Counted from the first letter of the stretch, positions 1 to 8,518 are shown. The stretch is DNA of 44,846 nucleotides from RGIG5472 sp051867635 (GCA_051867635.1 JBJDYT010000081.1:1-44846); one strand, 5' to 3'. Notes: generated by a model not told the origin, from the letters alone. A program made the numbers and translations.

Positions 1-294
1 CTGTAGGAGCGGGGCTTGGGGGCGAACACGATGCCGCCGTGGGTCCACTGGGGGGCGCGGGTGCTGCCCTGGCGGGCGTGACCGGTGCCCTTCTGACGCC
101 AGGGCTTCTTGCCGCCGCCGGAAACTTCCGCGCGGGTCAGAGCGCTCTGAGTGCCCTGTCTGCAGTTCGCGAGATGGTTCTTGACGACTTCATGCACCAC
201 AGTCTCGTTGGGCTCGATGCCGAAAATGGCGTCACAGAGTTCCACAGTGCCGACTTCGGCGCCGGCCATGTTCACAACTTTGATAGTAGACATT
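1..294 (-). CDS. rplD: 50S ribosomal protein L4 (partial, C-terminus off the left edge)
   Basis: Encodes the first 98 residues of ribosomal protein L4, a primary 23S rRNA binder of the large subunit whose extended loop lines the exit tunnel. The protein starts MSTIKVVNMAGAEVG and carries the family's loop sequence, including TGHARQGSTRAPQW and GGIVFAPKPR, which sits in the tunnel. The gene runs off the left edge, so the globular C-terminal part is not visible. It follows rplC by 18 bases in the conserved S10-L3-L4 order and is surely cotranscribed with it. A GGAAAGGAG ribosome site lies just upstream of the ATG. In Escherichia coli L4 autoregulates this operon; whether that happens here is unknown. 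Confidence 0.97.
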
Positions 295-312
295 ACTTAA
301 GCACTCCTTTCC

Positions 313-1035
313 TTACTTATTTCTTGCGGAAGCCTTCTGGGGATTAACACGAGCAGAGGCCTTCTGGGGATTGCTGCTGATGCCGGCGCCGGCCTGCTTG
401 ACCTTGTGGACCTTGACCGTGCTCTTGATCAGCACGAGACCGCCCTTGGGGCCGGGGACCGCGCCGCGGACGACCAGCATGTTCAGCTCGGGATCGACCT
501 TCACCACGTCCAGGTTCTGGATGGTGACCTGGTCAACGCCCATCTGGCCGGCGCCGATCTTGCCCTTGAAAATGCGGCTGGGATCGGTACCGGAACCCAT
601 GGAACCGGCGTGACGGTGCACAGGACCGCCGCCGTGGGTGGTGGGAGTGCGGCCGGCGCCGTGGCGCTTGACCACGCCCTGATAGCCGTGGCCCTTGCTG
701 GTGCCGGTGACGTCGACGAAATCGCCGACCTTGAAGGTGTCCGCCTTGATGACGGCGCCGACTTCCAGCTCGGCGGCGTTGTCGAGGTCAAACTCCCTCA
801 GATTCTTCTTGGGACCCACGCCAGCCTTGTTCAGGTGGCCGAGTTCGGGCTTGGTCAGCTTCTTCTCGGAAACATCCTCAAAGCCCAGCTGGACTGCCGC
901 ATAGCCGTCCTTTTCGACGGTCTTCTTCTGAGTGACGACGCAGGGGCCGGCCTCGATAACGGTGACCGGGATCACATGGCCGTTCTCATCGAAGATCTGG
1001 GACATGCCCACTTTTTTGCCGATGATCGCTTTCAT
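313..1035 (-). CDS. rplC: 50S ribosomal protein L3
   Basis: Ribosomal protein L3, 240 residues, an early-assembly protein of the large subunit that reaches toward the peptidyl transferase centre. The start MKAIIGKKVGMSQIF and the central block GRTPTTHGGGPVHRHAGSMG are diagnostic. The length exceeds the usual 205-215 residues because of a basic C-terminal tail in which the octapeptide NPQKASAR occurs twice (see the repeat entry). TAGGAGG lies 6-7 bases before the ATG. It is the second gene of the S10 operon, but the spacer to rpsJ is unusually long (147 bases, 1036-1182) with no gene visible in it. Confidence 0.98.
   Translation of the reverse strand: MKAIIGKKVGMSQIFDENGHVIPVTVIEAGPCVVTQKKTVEKDGYAAVQLGFEDVSEKKLTKPELGHLNKAGVGPKKNLREFDLDNAAELEVGAVIKADTFKVGDFVDVTGTSKGHGYQGVVKRHGAGRTPTTHGGGPVHRHAGSMGSGTDPSRIFKGKIGAGQMGVDQVTIQNLDVVKVDPELNMLVVRGAVPGPKGGLVLIKSTVKVHKVKQAGAGISSNPQKASARVNPQKASARNK
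322..372 (-). repeat. Tandem 27-bp duplication at the 3' end of rplC
   Basis: Two in-frame copies of a 24-base unit (322-345 and 349-372), separated by one valine codon, each encode NPQKASAR. The copies differ at a few third positions, so this is an older duplication, not an assembly artefact. It lengthens the basic tail of L3. Confidence 0.85.
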
Positions 1036-1182
1036 CTATGTTCCTCCTATAGGTTATTGGTCGGCGTAGATTAGTGGCCTCGCGGCCGCCCATTGCTCTG
1101 CCGACATGACCCCGCCCGCCTCACGCAAGTCAGCGGACGACCGGGTACAAGCAACGATTTGTTTTTGTCTGAAAACCTAAGC

Positions 1183-1494
1183 TTACAGCTTGATCTCGAT
1201 CTCCACGCCGGCGGGCAGCTCCAGAGTCATCAGGGCTTCCACGGTCTTGGGAGTGGAGTTGGAGATGTCGATCAGTCTCTTGTGGGTGCGGCGCTCGAAC
1301 TGCTCGCGGCTGTCCTTGTACTTGTGCACGGCCCGCAGGATGGTGACGACTTCCTTCTTGGTGGGCAGAGGGATGGGGCCGGAAACCTCGGCGCCGGTGC
1401 GCTTGGCGGTCTCGACGATCTTCTCTGCGCTCTGGTCGATGACCTGGTGGTCATAGGCCTTCAGACGGATGCGGATCTTTTCAGTCTTTGCCAT
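1183..1494 (-). CDS. rpsJ: 30S ribosomal protein S10
   Basis: Ribosomal protein S10 (NusE), 103 residues, a small-subunit head protein that also binds NusB in transcription antitermination. Starts MAKTEKIRIRLKAYDHQ and ends ELPAGVEIEIKL; the segment SGPIPLPTKKEVVTILRAVHKYKDSREQFE contains the surface loop typical of the family. The frame is open further upstream, but the ATG at 1494 is chosen because TAGGAGG lies 9 bases before it and the family begins here. First gene of the S10 operon, read from a consensus promoter about 300 bases upstream. Confidence 0.98.
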   Translation of the reverse strand: MAKTEKIRIRLKAYDHQVIDQSAEKIVETAKRTGAEVSGPIPLPTKKEVVTILRAVHKYKDSREQFERRTHKRLIDISNSTPKTVEALMTLELPAGVEIEIKL

Positions 1495-1604
1495 GTTGGG
1501 TTTTCCTCCTAAATGTTGTACGGTTTTGGTTTGGGTTTGACCTCGCCCCGTACGGTGAGAATGTTTTTCATCCCGCTCAACCGTGCGTATCATTCCGGCT
1601 CATG

Positions 1605-1634
1605 AAAAATACCGGCAGAGTTATCCGGCCGGTA
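1605..1634 (-). promoter_or_regulatory. Possible attenuator hairpin in the S10 operon leader
   Basis: On the minus strand a 7-bp stem TACCGGC/GCCGGTA with an 11-base loop is followed directly by five T residues. It lies inside the roughly 295-base leader between the operon promoter and rpsJ, with no gene to terminate, so an attenuator is plausible. The stem is short and the role is inferred. Confidence 0.45.
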
Positions 1635-1796
1635 CAATCCATGTCACGGCGATCTACGCCGCGTTCAGATCCATTCTCAGCCGCCCGATTCTCGGACATA
1701 CTCCCCGGAAGTTACCGGAGCTCCCTCCGCAATCTCCCGGTTCATCGCATTTGCGCGCCGTGTTGGGACAGACTCCCTCCCGTCACGCGCTTTATT

Positions 1797-1825
1797 ATCA
1801 TAACGTACACTGTGCGGCTTGTCAA
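1797..1825 (-). promoter_or_regulatory. Sigma-A promoter of the S10 operon
   Basis: TTGACA (1820-1825) and TATGAT (1797-1802) are separated by exactly 17 bases on the minus strand. The predicted start near 1790 gives a leader of about 295 bases before rpsJ, long enough to hold regulation. The stretch 1495-1974 holds this leader, the promoter and the proS terminator, but no gene. Confidence 0.85.
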
Positions 1826-1916
1826 GCGTTTTTTCTCGGTTTGTCACAAAAAATCCCTGGAAATTTCAGCGCTTTTGCCCCGCGCCGGGGCGGACGCCTC
1901 CCCCGCCCTTTCGGGC

Positions 1917-1950
1917 AAAAAAAGCGGGGCGGCAGCCGCCGTCCCGCTTT
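1917..1950 (-). terminator. Rho-independent terminator of proS
   Basis: On the minus strand AAGCGGGACGGC and GCCGCCCCGCTT form a 12-bp stem with one mismatch and a short loop, followed by a T run. It begins about 25 bases after the proS stop codon. Confidence 0.9.
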
Positions 1951-1974
1951 CCGGTCGCGATACTATCAATACTA

Positions 1975-3414
1975 TTAGTAGGCCACGCCCCACATGATGT
2001 CGGTGGTGCAGGGCTTGCCGCAGACGGCGCACTTGCCTTCGGTGCCGCGCTGCTTGAAGGGGATGCAGCGGGAGGACACGCCGGCCAGATCCTTCATGTC
2101 CAGCTCGCACTCTTCCTCGCCGCACCACTTGGTGATGACGAAGCCGCCCTTTTCCTCCATGATCTCCTCCACCTCCTGCCAGGTGTCGGCGTAGAAGGTG
2201 TTCTCCTCCAGGCGCTTCGCGGCCACGTCGTACATGTTCTGATGGATCTCGTCCAGCAGGGCGGGAACTCTCGCCTCCAGCTGGTCCAGAGCCACGAACT
2301 CCTTCTCGCCGGTGTCGCGGCGGGCGATGCAGCACTGTCCCTTCTCGATATCCTTGGGGCCCAGCTCCACCCGCAGGGGGTAGCCCAGCATCTCATACTG
2401 GGCGGCCTTCCAGCCGAAGCTGTTGTCGCTCTCGTCGATCTTGGCGCGGACGCCCATTTTCTTCAGCCGCTCCAGCAGGGCGCGGGAAGCCTCCGTCACG
2501 CCCTCCTTGTGGCTGGCGACGGGGATGACCACCGCCTGCACGGGGGCGATGCGGGGCGGCATCACCAGACCGTTGTCGTCGCCGTGCACCATGATGATGC
2601 CGCCGATGAGACGGGTGGAGATGCCCCAGGAGGTCTGGTAGGGATGCTCCTGCTCGTTGTTCTTGTTGGTGAAGGTGATGTCGAACTTCTCCGCGAAGCC
2701 GTTGCCGAAATAATGGCTGGTGCCGCTCTGCAGGGCCTTCTTGTCGTGCATCATGCACTCCAGCGTATAGGTGCGCTCCGCGCCGGCGAACTTCTCCTTG
2801 TCGGTCTTGCGGCCGCGGACCACGGGCATGGCCAGCCAGTTCTCGCAGAGGTCCGCGTAGACCTCCAGCATCTGCTCGGTCTCGTGGATGGCCTCCTCGG
2901 GGGTGGCGTGGATGGTGTGGCCCTCCTGCCAGTAGAACTCGCGGTGGCGCAGGAAGGGACGGGAGGTCTTTTCCCAGCGCAGCACGCTGACCCACTGGTT
3001 ATAGAGCTTGGGCAGGTCCCGCCAGGAGTGGACGGTGCGGGCCCAGTGGTCGCAGAACAGCGTCTCGGAGGTGGGGCGGATGGCCAGGCGTTCCTCCAGC
3101 GGGTCGCTGCCGCCGAAGGTCACCCACGCGCACTCGGGGGCGAAGCCCTCCACATGCTCCTTCTCCTTGGTCAGCAGGCTCTCGGGGATCAGCATGGGCA
3201 TGGCCACGTTCTCATGCCCCAGCTCCTTGTAGCGGGCGTCCTGCTGGTGCATGATGTTCTCCCAGATGGCATAGCCGTAAGGTCGCAGGATAAACATACC
3301 CTTCACGCTGGAATAGTCGATCAGCTCGGCCTTGATGACCACATCGGTAAACCACTGCGCGAAATCCTTGTCCCGGGGGGTAATGGCTGTTACCTGTTTC
3401 TTATCCTGTGCCAT
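1975..3414 (-). CDS. proS: Prolyl-tRNA synthetase (short, type-3 ProRS)
   Basis: Class II aminoacyl-tRNA synthetase that charges tRNA-Pro in the cytoplasm. About 479 residues: the short archaeal/eukaryotic-like form without the editing insertion of the long bacterial enzyme. Visible motifs are RPTSETLFCDHWARTVHSW, motif 2 with LRHREFYWQEGHTIHAT, and motif 3 region GGIIMVHGDDNGLVMPPRIAP. The C-terminal zinc-type domain has CIPF and CAVCGKPC, and the protein ends in tyrosine, as is usual for this type. An ATG nine bases earlier (3423) is only one base from the AAAGGA site, so the second ATG, ten bases from it, is preferred. It has its own promoter and terminator. No T-box is visible in the short leader. 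Confidence 0.96.
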   Translation of the reverse strand: MAQDKKQVTAITPRDKDFAQWFTDVVIKAELIDYSSVKGMFILRPYGYAIWENIMHQQDARYKELGHENVAMPMLIPESLLTKEKEHVEGFAPECAWVTFGGSDPLEERLAIRPTSETLFCDHWARTVHSWRDLPKLYNQWVSVLRWEKTSRPFLRHREFYWQEGHTIHATPEEAIHETEQMLEVYADLCENWLAMPVVRGRKTDKEKFAGAERTYTLECMMHDKKALQSGTSHYFGNGFAEKFDITFTNKNNEQEHPYQTSWGISTRLIGGIIMVHGDDNGLVMPPRIAPVQAVVIPVASHKEGVTEASRALLERLKKMGVRAKIDESDNSFGWKAAQYEMLGYPLRVELGPKDIEKGQCCIARRDTGEKEFVALDQLEARVPALLDEIHQNMYDVAAKRLEENTFYADTWQEVEEIMEEKGGFVITKWCGEEECELDMKDLAGVSSRCIPFKQRGTEGKCAVCGKPCTTDIMWGVAY

Positions 3415-3474
3415 GATACTCATTTCCTTTACTCATATTCACGGGAGAAATCGATATTTCCCCCGTATTCATTC

Positions 3475-3502
3475 ATTTTACCAATACCGGCGGAAAAGTC
3501 AA
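3475..3502 (-). promoter_or_regulatory. Promoter of proS
   Basis: TTGACT (3497-3502), 16-base spacer, TAAAAT (3475-3480) on the minus strand. The predicted leader of about 50 bases contains an imperfect hairpin (3441-3466: ACGGG/CCCGT and GAAAT/ATTTC with one mismatch) ending 27 bases before the start codon. Confidence 0.7.
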
Positions 3503-3596
3503 GGCAAAACGGGCGTTTCTTTCCCGTCCGACCCTACTTTCTCCGAATTTGTCAAAATTTTCACGCTTCTTTGTGGGAATTGTTCCCGTTCTGCAT

Positions 3597-3627
3597 AAGA
3601 AAAGCGGGGAGCGCAGGCCCCCCGCCC
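3597..3627 (-). terminator. Terminator downstream of the 3665-5452 gene
   Basis: Minus-strand stem GCGGGG/CCCCGC with a ten-base loop, followed by TTTTCTT. It lies about 40 bases after the stop codon of the large membrane protein gene and isolates it from proS. Confidence 0.8.
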
Positions 3628-3664
3628 CTTATATAAATATGGTAGGCGCAGCGTCCCGTACCCC

Positions 3665-5452
3665 TCAGGCGGCGGGCTGCTCCTCCGCGCCCTCCTGCTC
3701 CGCGGGCGACTCCTCCGGCACGGTGGAGGGAGCGCTCACCCGGGCGGATTCCACCGACACCGCGTTGAGGATGCTGCCCTCGCCGGCCTCATAGCTCACC
3801 GTCACCTGGTCGCCCACGTTCAGGATGACCACCAGCTGGCACTGGGAGGCGGAGATGCGGTAGTAGGCGTCGCCGCCCTCCAGGCGCAGGAAGTAGTAGC
3901 TGTCGCCGTCCATGACCGCGGTGCGGATCTCCCGGATGGCGCCGCTGGCGCTGCCCTTCTCCACGGTCTCGATCTCCGTATCCTCAGGGCTGATGAGGTT
4001 GCTGTTGGCCAGCATGACGCGGTAGTTCCGCTCGCAATCCGCCACGGTGCCGCCCGTCGCCACGATCTGGTACTGGCTGACGTTGACCATGGCGTACATC
4101 TTCACCAGGCCCGCCGCGTCCTTCAGCGCCATAAAGTAGGTGGGCTGGTCGGCGATGTTCAGCAGCAGCGGGAAGGTGGCGTTGTACTGCATCTGCTGCA
4201 CCTGGCCCTCGGCGGAGGCCATGGCGGAGAACTCCTCCGCGCCGGCGCAGGGATAGTATTTGGTCTCCTTGGTGCGCTGGTTGGTCAGGATGAAGCCCAC
4301 GTTGGACTCGTCGCCGCCCACGGAGGTGATGCCGGTGTACATATACACGTCGTCGCCGCTGGCGATGTAGTTGTAGCCCTCGGTGGTGACGGTCACGTCC
4401 TTCTGGCCCAGCACGGAGTTGATAAAGCCGTTCTTATACCGGCCGTAGTAGTCGTACTGCTGGATGATGAGGTCGGCGGAATAGAGGTGGTCCACCCAGG
4501 AGGGGACCTCCTCCGCCGGGAAGTACTCGCACTCGCCGGTCAGGGCGTTCACCAGCACAGCGCCGATGATGTCCTTGCCGCCGAAGAGACCGATGGTCTT
4601 GTCCACCCGGGCGCAGACCCAGTAGGGCGTGCCGTCCTCGTCGATCTCGAAGGTGGGCTCCTCAAACATATAGGTGGGATAGTTGAAGCGCAGGTGGCGG
4701 TAGAGGTTGCGGCCGAAATGGTCGCCCTTGCTGTACTTCACGCCGGTCTCCGGCCGCTCCACCGTCACGTTCTGGGTCACCATGTCGATGATGAGGTAGG
4801 CGGGCAGGCCCTCGCTGCGGTTGTTCAGCCACTTGATCCAGTCGCCGTAGCGCAGGGGCGTCACGCGGACGGGGCGGCCGTTGTAGTTGATCTGGGTGTA
4901 ATCCTCCGCCACCTCGAACTGGGAGACCATGTCCGCCAGCTCGCCCAGCTTGCGGTCGCCCAGCTTCTCGGCAGAGGCGGCGTCCAGCATGGGGATCTGG
5001 TCATAGGAGATCTCCTTGATCTCCTCGGCGAAGTTGCCCTCCTCCACGGTGAGCAGCTCGCGGTAGGCCCCGGCGCGGAAGATCTGGGCCGAGCAGAGGG
5101 ATCCCACCAGGCACACCGCCAGCGCGGCCACCGCCACATAGAAGGGCACGCGGCACTGGCGCTTGACGAAGCGGAAATAGTCCTTCATGCCCTGGGCCTT
5201 GAAGCCGGCGGTGATCACCGCCGAGACGCAGTAGATCAGGCACAGCAGCAGGAGGAACGTATAGAAGCGCTCGGCCTTCAGGTTCAGCGGCGGCAGGTCC
5301 ACATAGAAATAGACCAGGCCGAACACCAGCGTCACCACCACGTTGATGAGGGTGCGCTTCACCGGGCTCTTCACGCTCCTGGGCTCCTTCGGCGGCTCGA
5401 AATCGCTGAAGTCGCTTTTCACCGCCTTCATTTTTCTCTTGAACAGACTCAT
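3665..5452 (-). CDS. Uncharacterised membrane protein with a large extracytoplasmic domain
   Basis: A 595-residue protein I do not recognise by function. It has a basic cytoplasmic N-terminus (MSLFKRKMKAVKSDF), then three hydrophobic segments at about residues 34-52, 63-86 and 102-121. A domain of about 440 residues follows, rich in aromatic residues and probably outside the cell. It ends in a Pro/Glu-rich tail (VPEESPAEQEGAEEQ) without a membrane anchor. No catalytic motif was found. AGGAGGGAG lies seven bases before the ATG. It has its own extended -10 promoter, a perfect GC hairpin in its leader, and a terminator, so it is transcribed alone. Cell-envelope homeostasis is only a guess from topology. 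Comparable conserved hypothetical membrane proteins exist in Clostridia. Confidence 0.85.
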   Translation of the reverse strand: MSLFKRKMKAVKSDFSDFEPPKEPRSVKSPVKRTLINVVVTLVFGLVYFYVDLPPLNLKAERFYTFLLLLCLIYCVSAVITAGFKAQGMKDYFRFVKRQCRVPFYVAVAALAVCLVGSLCSAQIFRAGAYRELLTVEEGNFAEEIKEISYDQIPMLDAASAEKLGDRKLGELADMVSQFEVAEDYTQINYNGRPVRVTPLRYGDWIKWLNNRSEGLPAYLIIDMVTQNVTVERPETGVKYSKGDHFGRNLYRHLRFNYPTYMFEEPTFEIDEDGTPYWVCARVDKTIGLFGGKDIIGAVLVNALTGECEYFPAEEVPSWVDHLYSADLIIQQYDYYGRYKNGFINSVLGQKDVTVTTEGYNYIASGDDVYMYTGITSVGGDESNVGFILTNQRTKETKYYPCAGAEEFSAMASAEGQVQQMQYNATFPLLLNIADQPTYFMALKDAAGLVKMYAMVNVSQYQIVATGGTVADCERNYRVMLANSNLISPEDTEIETVEKGSASGAIREIRTAVMDGDSYYFLRLEGGDAYYRISASQCQLVVILNVGDQVTVSYEAGEGSILNAVSVESARVSAPSTVPEESPAEQEGAEEQPAA

Positions 5453-5482
5453 AGGTCTCCCTCCTGTCGTTTGACGTCTCCC

Positions 5483-5502
5483 GCGGGCGCAGGAGCGCCC
5501 GC
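5483..5502 (-). promoter_or_regulatory. Perfect GC-rich hairpin in the 5' leader
   Basis: GCGGGCGC and GCGCCCGC form an uninterrupted 8-bp stem with a four-base loop, between the promoter at 5527-5556 and the ribosome site of the 3665-5452 gene. There is no T run, so it is not a terminator. Confidence 0.6.
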
Positions 5503-5526
5503 AGGTCAGTTTTCCCTATTGTAGGT

Positions 5527-5556
5527 ATCATACCACATTTCCACGGGCATTGACAA
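5527..5556 (-). promoter_or_regulatory. Promoter of the 3665-5452 gene
   Basis: TTGTCA (5551-5556), 18-base spacer, TATGAT (5527-5532) with an extended TGG before the -10 box, minus strand. Confidence 0.75.
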
Positions 5557-5584
5557 GAGGGCAGGCCCTTCATTTACAGCCTGT

Positions 5585-8077
5585 TCACACCGTGAGCGCC
5601 GCGTCCTCCCCGCCGGCGGAGGCGCAGACCGCCTCTCCCAGCCCTTCCTTCTCCAGCCGCAGCGCGCCGCCCTCCGCCGAAAGACGCAGGCTGTCTCCCG
5701 GCCGCAGCTCGCCCGTCAGCAGGCGCTCCGCCACCGCGTCCTCCACCTCCCGGCGGATCAGCCGCCGCAATGGCCGCGCCCCGTAGCGCTCGTCATAGCC
5801 CCGCTCCGCCAGGACCGCCAGGGCCGCCGGCTCCGCCGTCAGGCCCAGGGGGATCTCCCGCAACCGCGTCCCGAGTTCTCCCAGCAGCTTCTCCGCCACC
5901 GTGCGCAGGTCCTCCCGCGTCAGGGGGCGGAACACCAGCGTCTCGTCCAGGCGGTTGAGGAACTCCGGGCGGAAGGTCCGCCGCAGCTCCTCCTCCGCCC
6001 CCTTCTCCATGCGGCGGAAGGCGTCCTCCTCCGACTCCTGGACGAAGCCCAGGGCCGGCAGCCCCCCGGCGGCCTTGGCCGCCCCCACGTTGGAGGTCAG
6101 GATGATCACCGTGTTGCGGAAATCCACCTCCCGGCCGTGGCTGTCCGTCACCCGGCCGTCCTCCAGGATCTGCAGCAGGATGTTCCAGATCTCCTCGTGG
6201 GCCTTTTCCACCTCGTCGAACAGCACCACGCTGTAGGGCCGGCGGCGCACCTGCTCCGTCAGCTGTCCCCCCTCCTCGTGGCCGATATAGCCCGGCGGGG
6301 AGCCGATGAGCCGGGCGGCGGTGCCCCGGTCCATGTACTCGGACATGTCCAGGCGTATCATGGCCCGCTCCTCGCCGAACAGCTCCTCCGCCAGAGCCTT
6401 GGACAGCTCCGTCTTCCCCACGCCCGTGGGGCCGAGGAAGAGGAAGGAGCCCACGGGCCGCTTGGGATCCTTCAGCCCCGTGCGGCTGCGGCGGATGGCT
6501 CTGGCCACGGCCTGCACCGCCGCCGTCTGGCCCACCACGCGCCGCTGCAGCCGCTGTTCCAGGCCCAGCAGCCGGCGGCTCTCGTCCTCTGTCAGGCGCT
6601 GGGCGGGGATGCCCGTCCACTCCGACACCACGGAAGCGATGTCCTCCTCCCGGACCCGGCCCTCCTCCGGCGTGTCCGCCCGGGCCTCCCGCTCCTCCCG
6701 GAGCTGTAGGGTGAAGTCCTCCTCCACCGCCGAAAGCTGCTCCACGGCGGCCAGGTCCCGGCTCTGGAGGGCGGCCTGCTTTTCCTGCCGCAGCTGCTCC
6801 AGCCGCCGCTGCAGCCGCCGTTCGCCGCCGCTGCGCTCCTCCCGCCGCAGGGCCACCCGGGCCGAGGCCTCGTCGATCAGGTCGATGGCCTTGTCCGGCA
6901 GGAAGCGGTCGGGGATATAGCGGCGGCTGAGCCGCACCGCCGCGGTCAGGGCCTCCTCCGTGATGAGCAGGCGGTGATGGTCCTCATACCGGCCCTTCAG
7001 CCCCCGCAGAATCTGCAGCGTCCCCTCCTCCGAGGGCTCCCGGATCTGCACGCTTTGAAAGCGGCGCTCCAGCGCCGCGTCCTTTTCGATGTAGCGCCGG
7101 TACTCCTGGTAGGTGGTGGCGCCGATGATCTGCAGCTCGCTGCGGGAGAGGGCGGGCTTCAGGATGTTGGCCGCGTCGATGGCCCCCTCCGCGTTCCCCG
7201 CGCCCACGATGTTGTGCAGCTCGTCCACAAAGAGGATGACGCCGCCGTCCTTCTTCGCGTCCGTGATGAGCCGGCGGAAGCGGTCCTCGAACTCCCCGCG
7301 GAACTTGGTCCCCGCGATGAGGGCCGCCATGTCCAGCGAGAGGATGCGCTTGCCCAGCAGCTCGCCCGGGGCCTCCCCCAGGGCCATGCGCCGCGCCAGC
7401 TCCTCCGCCACCGCCGTCTTGCCCACCCCCGGCTCCCCCACCAGGACGGGGTTGTTTTTGGTGCGGCGGCAGAGGATCTCCACCGTGCGGCGCACCTCCG
7501 CCTCCCGGCCGATGACCGGGTCCAGCCGCCCCTCCCGGGCCAGCTGGTTCATATCCACCGTGAACTCCTTGAGGAGCTTGCTCTTGCAGTCGCTCTCCCG
7601 GGCCGGGGCGGTCCGGTTCTCCGCCGCCGGGGCCCTGCGGGAGGCCTCCCGCAGCCGGGCCAGCGCCCGGGCATAGAGCCCGCCGGGGTCCGCCTTGGCC
7701 ATGCGCAGGACACGGCAGGCCATGTTCCCGTTCTCCTTTAAAAGCCCCAGCAGCAGATGCAGCGTCTCCACCTGGGCGCCGTACTCCCGGGCGCTTTTGG
7801 CCGCGGCTTCCACCGCCTGACGGGCGTGCAGGGTCAGCCCCTGGGCGGGGTCGCCGCCCCCCACGCCCCGGCCCACGCAGCTCACCAGCGCCTCCGTCAG
7901 CGCCTTTTCCGTCAGTCCCGCCTCCCGCAGCAGCCGGGACGCGGCGCAGCCCTCCCGCCGCATGAGCCCCAGCAGCAGGTGCTCGCTGCCCACATAGCCG
8001 TGGCCCAGCTCCCGGGCGCTGGCCTGGGCAAAGCGCAGCGCCTCCCGGCACTCCCGGGTAAAGCTCACGTCGTTCAT
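5585..8077 (-). CDS. clpC: ATP-dependent Clp protease ATP-binding subunit, ClpC type
   Basis: AAA+ unfoldase of 830 residues that feeds substrates to ClpP. Order: Clp N-domain repeats (residues 1-145), first AAA+ module with Walker A GEPGVGKT (214-221) and Walker B ILFVDE (281-286), a short coiled middle domain (about 408-465), then a second module with GPTGVGKT (549-556) and VVLFDE (617-622). The short middle domain argues for ClpC over ClpB. LGF at 676-678 matches the ClpP-docking loop. The frame stays open upstream, but the ATG at 8077 begins the conserved N-domain and follows GAGGGGGG by about 11 bases. No clear CtsR box or mcsAB/ctsR operon is present; the gene stands alone next to a divergent ferredoxin gene. 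Confidence 0.95.
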   Translation of the reverse strand: MNDVSFTRECREALRFAQASARELGHGYVGSEHLLLGLMRREGCAASRLLREAGLTEKALTEALVSCVGRGVGGGDPAQGLTLHARQAVEAAAKSAREYGAQVETLHLLLGLLKENGNMACRVLRMAKADPGGLYARALARLREASRRAPAAENRTAPARESDCKSKLLKEFTVDMNQLAREGRLDPVIGREAEVRRTVEILCRRTKNNPVLVGEPGVGKTAVAEELARRMALGEAPGELLGKRILSLDMAALIAGTKFRGEFEDRFRRLITDAKKDGGVILFVDELHNIVGAGNAEGAIDAANILKPALSRSELQIIGATTYQEYRRYIEKDAALERRFQSVQIREPSEEGTLQILRGLKGRYEDHHRLLITEEALTAAVRLSRRYIPDRFLPDKAIDLIDEASARVALRREERSGGERRLQRRLEQLRQEKQAALQSRDLAAVEQLSAVEEDFTLQLREEREARADTPEEGRVREEDIASVVSEWTGIPAQRLTEDESRRLLGLEQRLQRRVVGQTAAVQAVARAIRRSRTGLKDPKRPVGSFLFLGPTGVGKTELSKALAEELFGEERAMIRLDMSEYMDRGTAARLIGSPPGYIGHEEGGQLTEQVRRRPYSVVLFDEVEKAHEEIWNILLQILEDGRVTDSHGREVDFRNTVIILTSNVGAAKAAGGLPALGFVQESEEDAFRRMEKGAEEELRRTFRPEFLNRLDETLVFRPLTREDLRTVAEKLLGELGTRLREIPLGLTAEPAALAVLAERGYDERYGARPLRRLIRREVEDAVAERLLTGELRPGDSLRLSAEGGALRLEKEGLGEAVCASAGGEDAALTV

Positions 8078-8269
8078 ATCGTTCTTTTCCCCCCTCAAAC
8101 GGCATATGCTCAGCCAGGGAGCGGCGTTTTCCCGCCGCGCCGGACCGCGTCCGGCCCCGCTGAGACCACACTGGGAGGATTTCCCCCCGCGGGCGGGATT
8201 ATTCCGCCGCAGCGGACGTTTCCATAGGGAGAGGGGCGGAATTTTGTCGAGATTCGTCGAAAAAACACC

Positions 8270-8298
8270 TTGCTTTTTCCCTTGCGCGGGGCTATGAT
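8270..8298 (+). promoter_or_regulatory. Promoter of the ferredoxin gene
   Basis: TTGCTT (8270-8275), 17-base spacer, TATGAT (8293-8298). A direct repeat of GTCGA with a 10-bp period (8246-8250, 8256-8260) lies just upstream, between this promoter and divergent clpC. Confidence 0.8.
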
Positions 8299-8328
8299 AG
8301 GGATACAAATTTTTTTGGAGGTGCTACC

Positions 8329-8499
8329 ATGGCTTATAAGATCACTGACACCTGCGTCAGCTGCGGCACTTGCGCTGCTACCTGCCCCATCGGCGCGATT
8401 TCCGAGGGTGACGGCAAGTATGTCATCGATGCCAACGCCTGCCTGAGCTGCGGCGCCTGCGCCGGCGCTTGCCCCACCGGCGCTATCGAAGAGGCGTAA
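8329..8499 (+). CDS. Ferredoxin, 2[4Fe-4S] clostridial type
   Basis: A 56-residue low-potential electron carrier. It has two cluster motifs of the CxxCxxCxxxCP type: CVSCGTCAATCP near residues 9-20 and CLSCGACAGACP near residues 38-49. The two halves are pseudo-symmetric, as in Clostridium pasteurianum ferredoxin. Length is typical. TTGGAGG lies six bases before the ATG. Codon use is less extreme in third-position G/C than in neighbouring genes, as is common for highly expressed genes. It has a strong promoter and a strong terminator, so it is monocistronic. In anaerobes such proteins serve pyruvate:ferredoxin oxidoreductase, hydrogenases and Rnf; no partner is encoded nearby. Confidence 0.97.
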   Translation: MAYKITDTCVSCGTCAATCPIGAISEGDGKYVIDANACLSCGACAGACPTGAIEEA

Positions 8500-8518
8500 C
8501 GAATTACATAGTTCCGCA

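Noticed and set aside
1819..3636. 605-codon plus-strand frame opposite proS
   Set aside because: Shadow of proS, whose class II synthetase motifs are unambiguous.
8078..8308. 77-residue N-terminal extension of ClpC
   Set aside because: It would overlap the ferredoxin promoter and lacks any family match; the Clp N-domain begins at the ATG at 8077.
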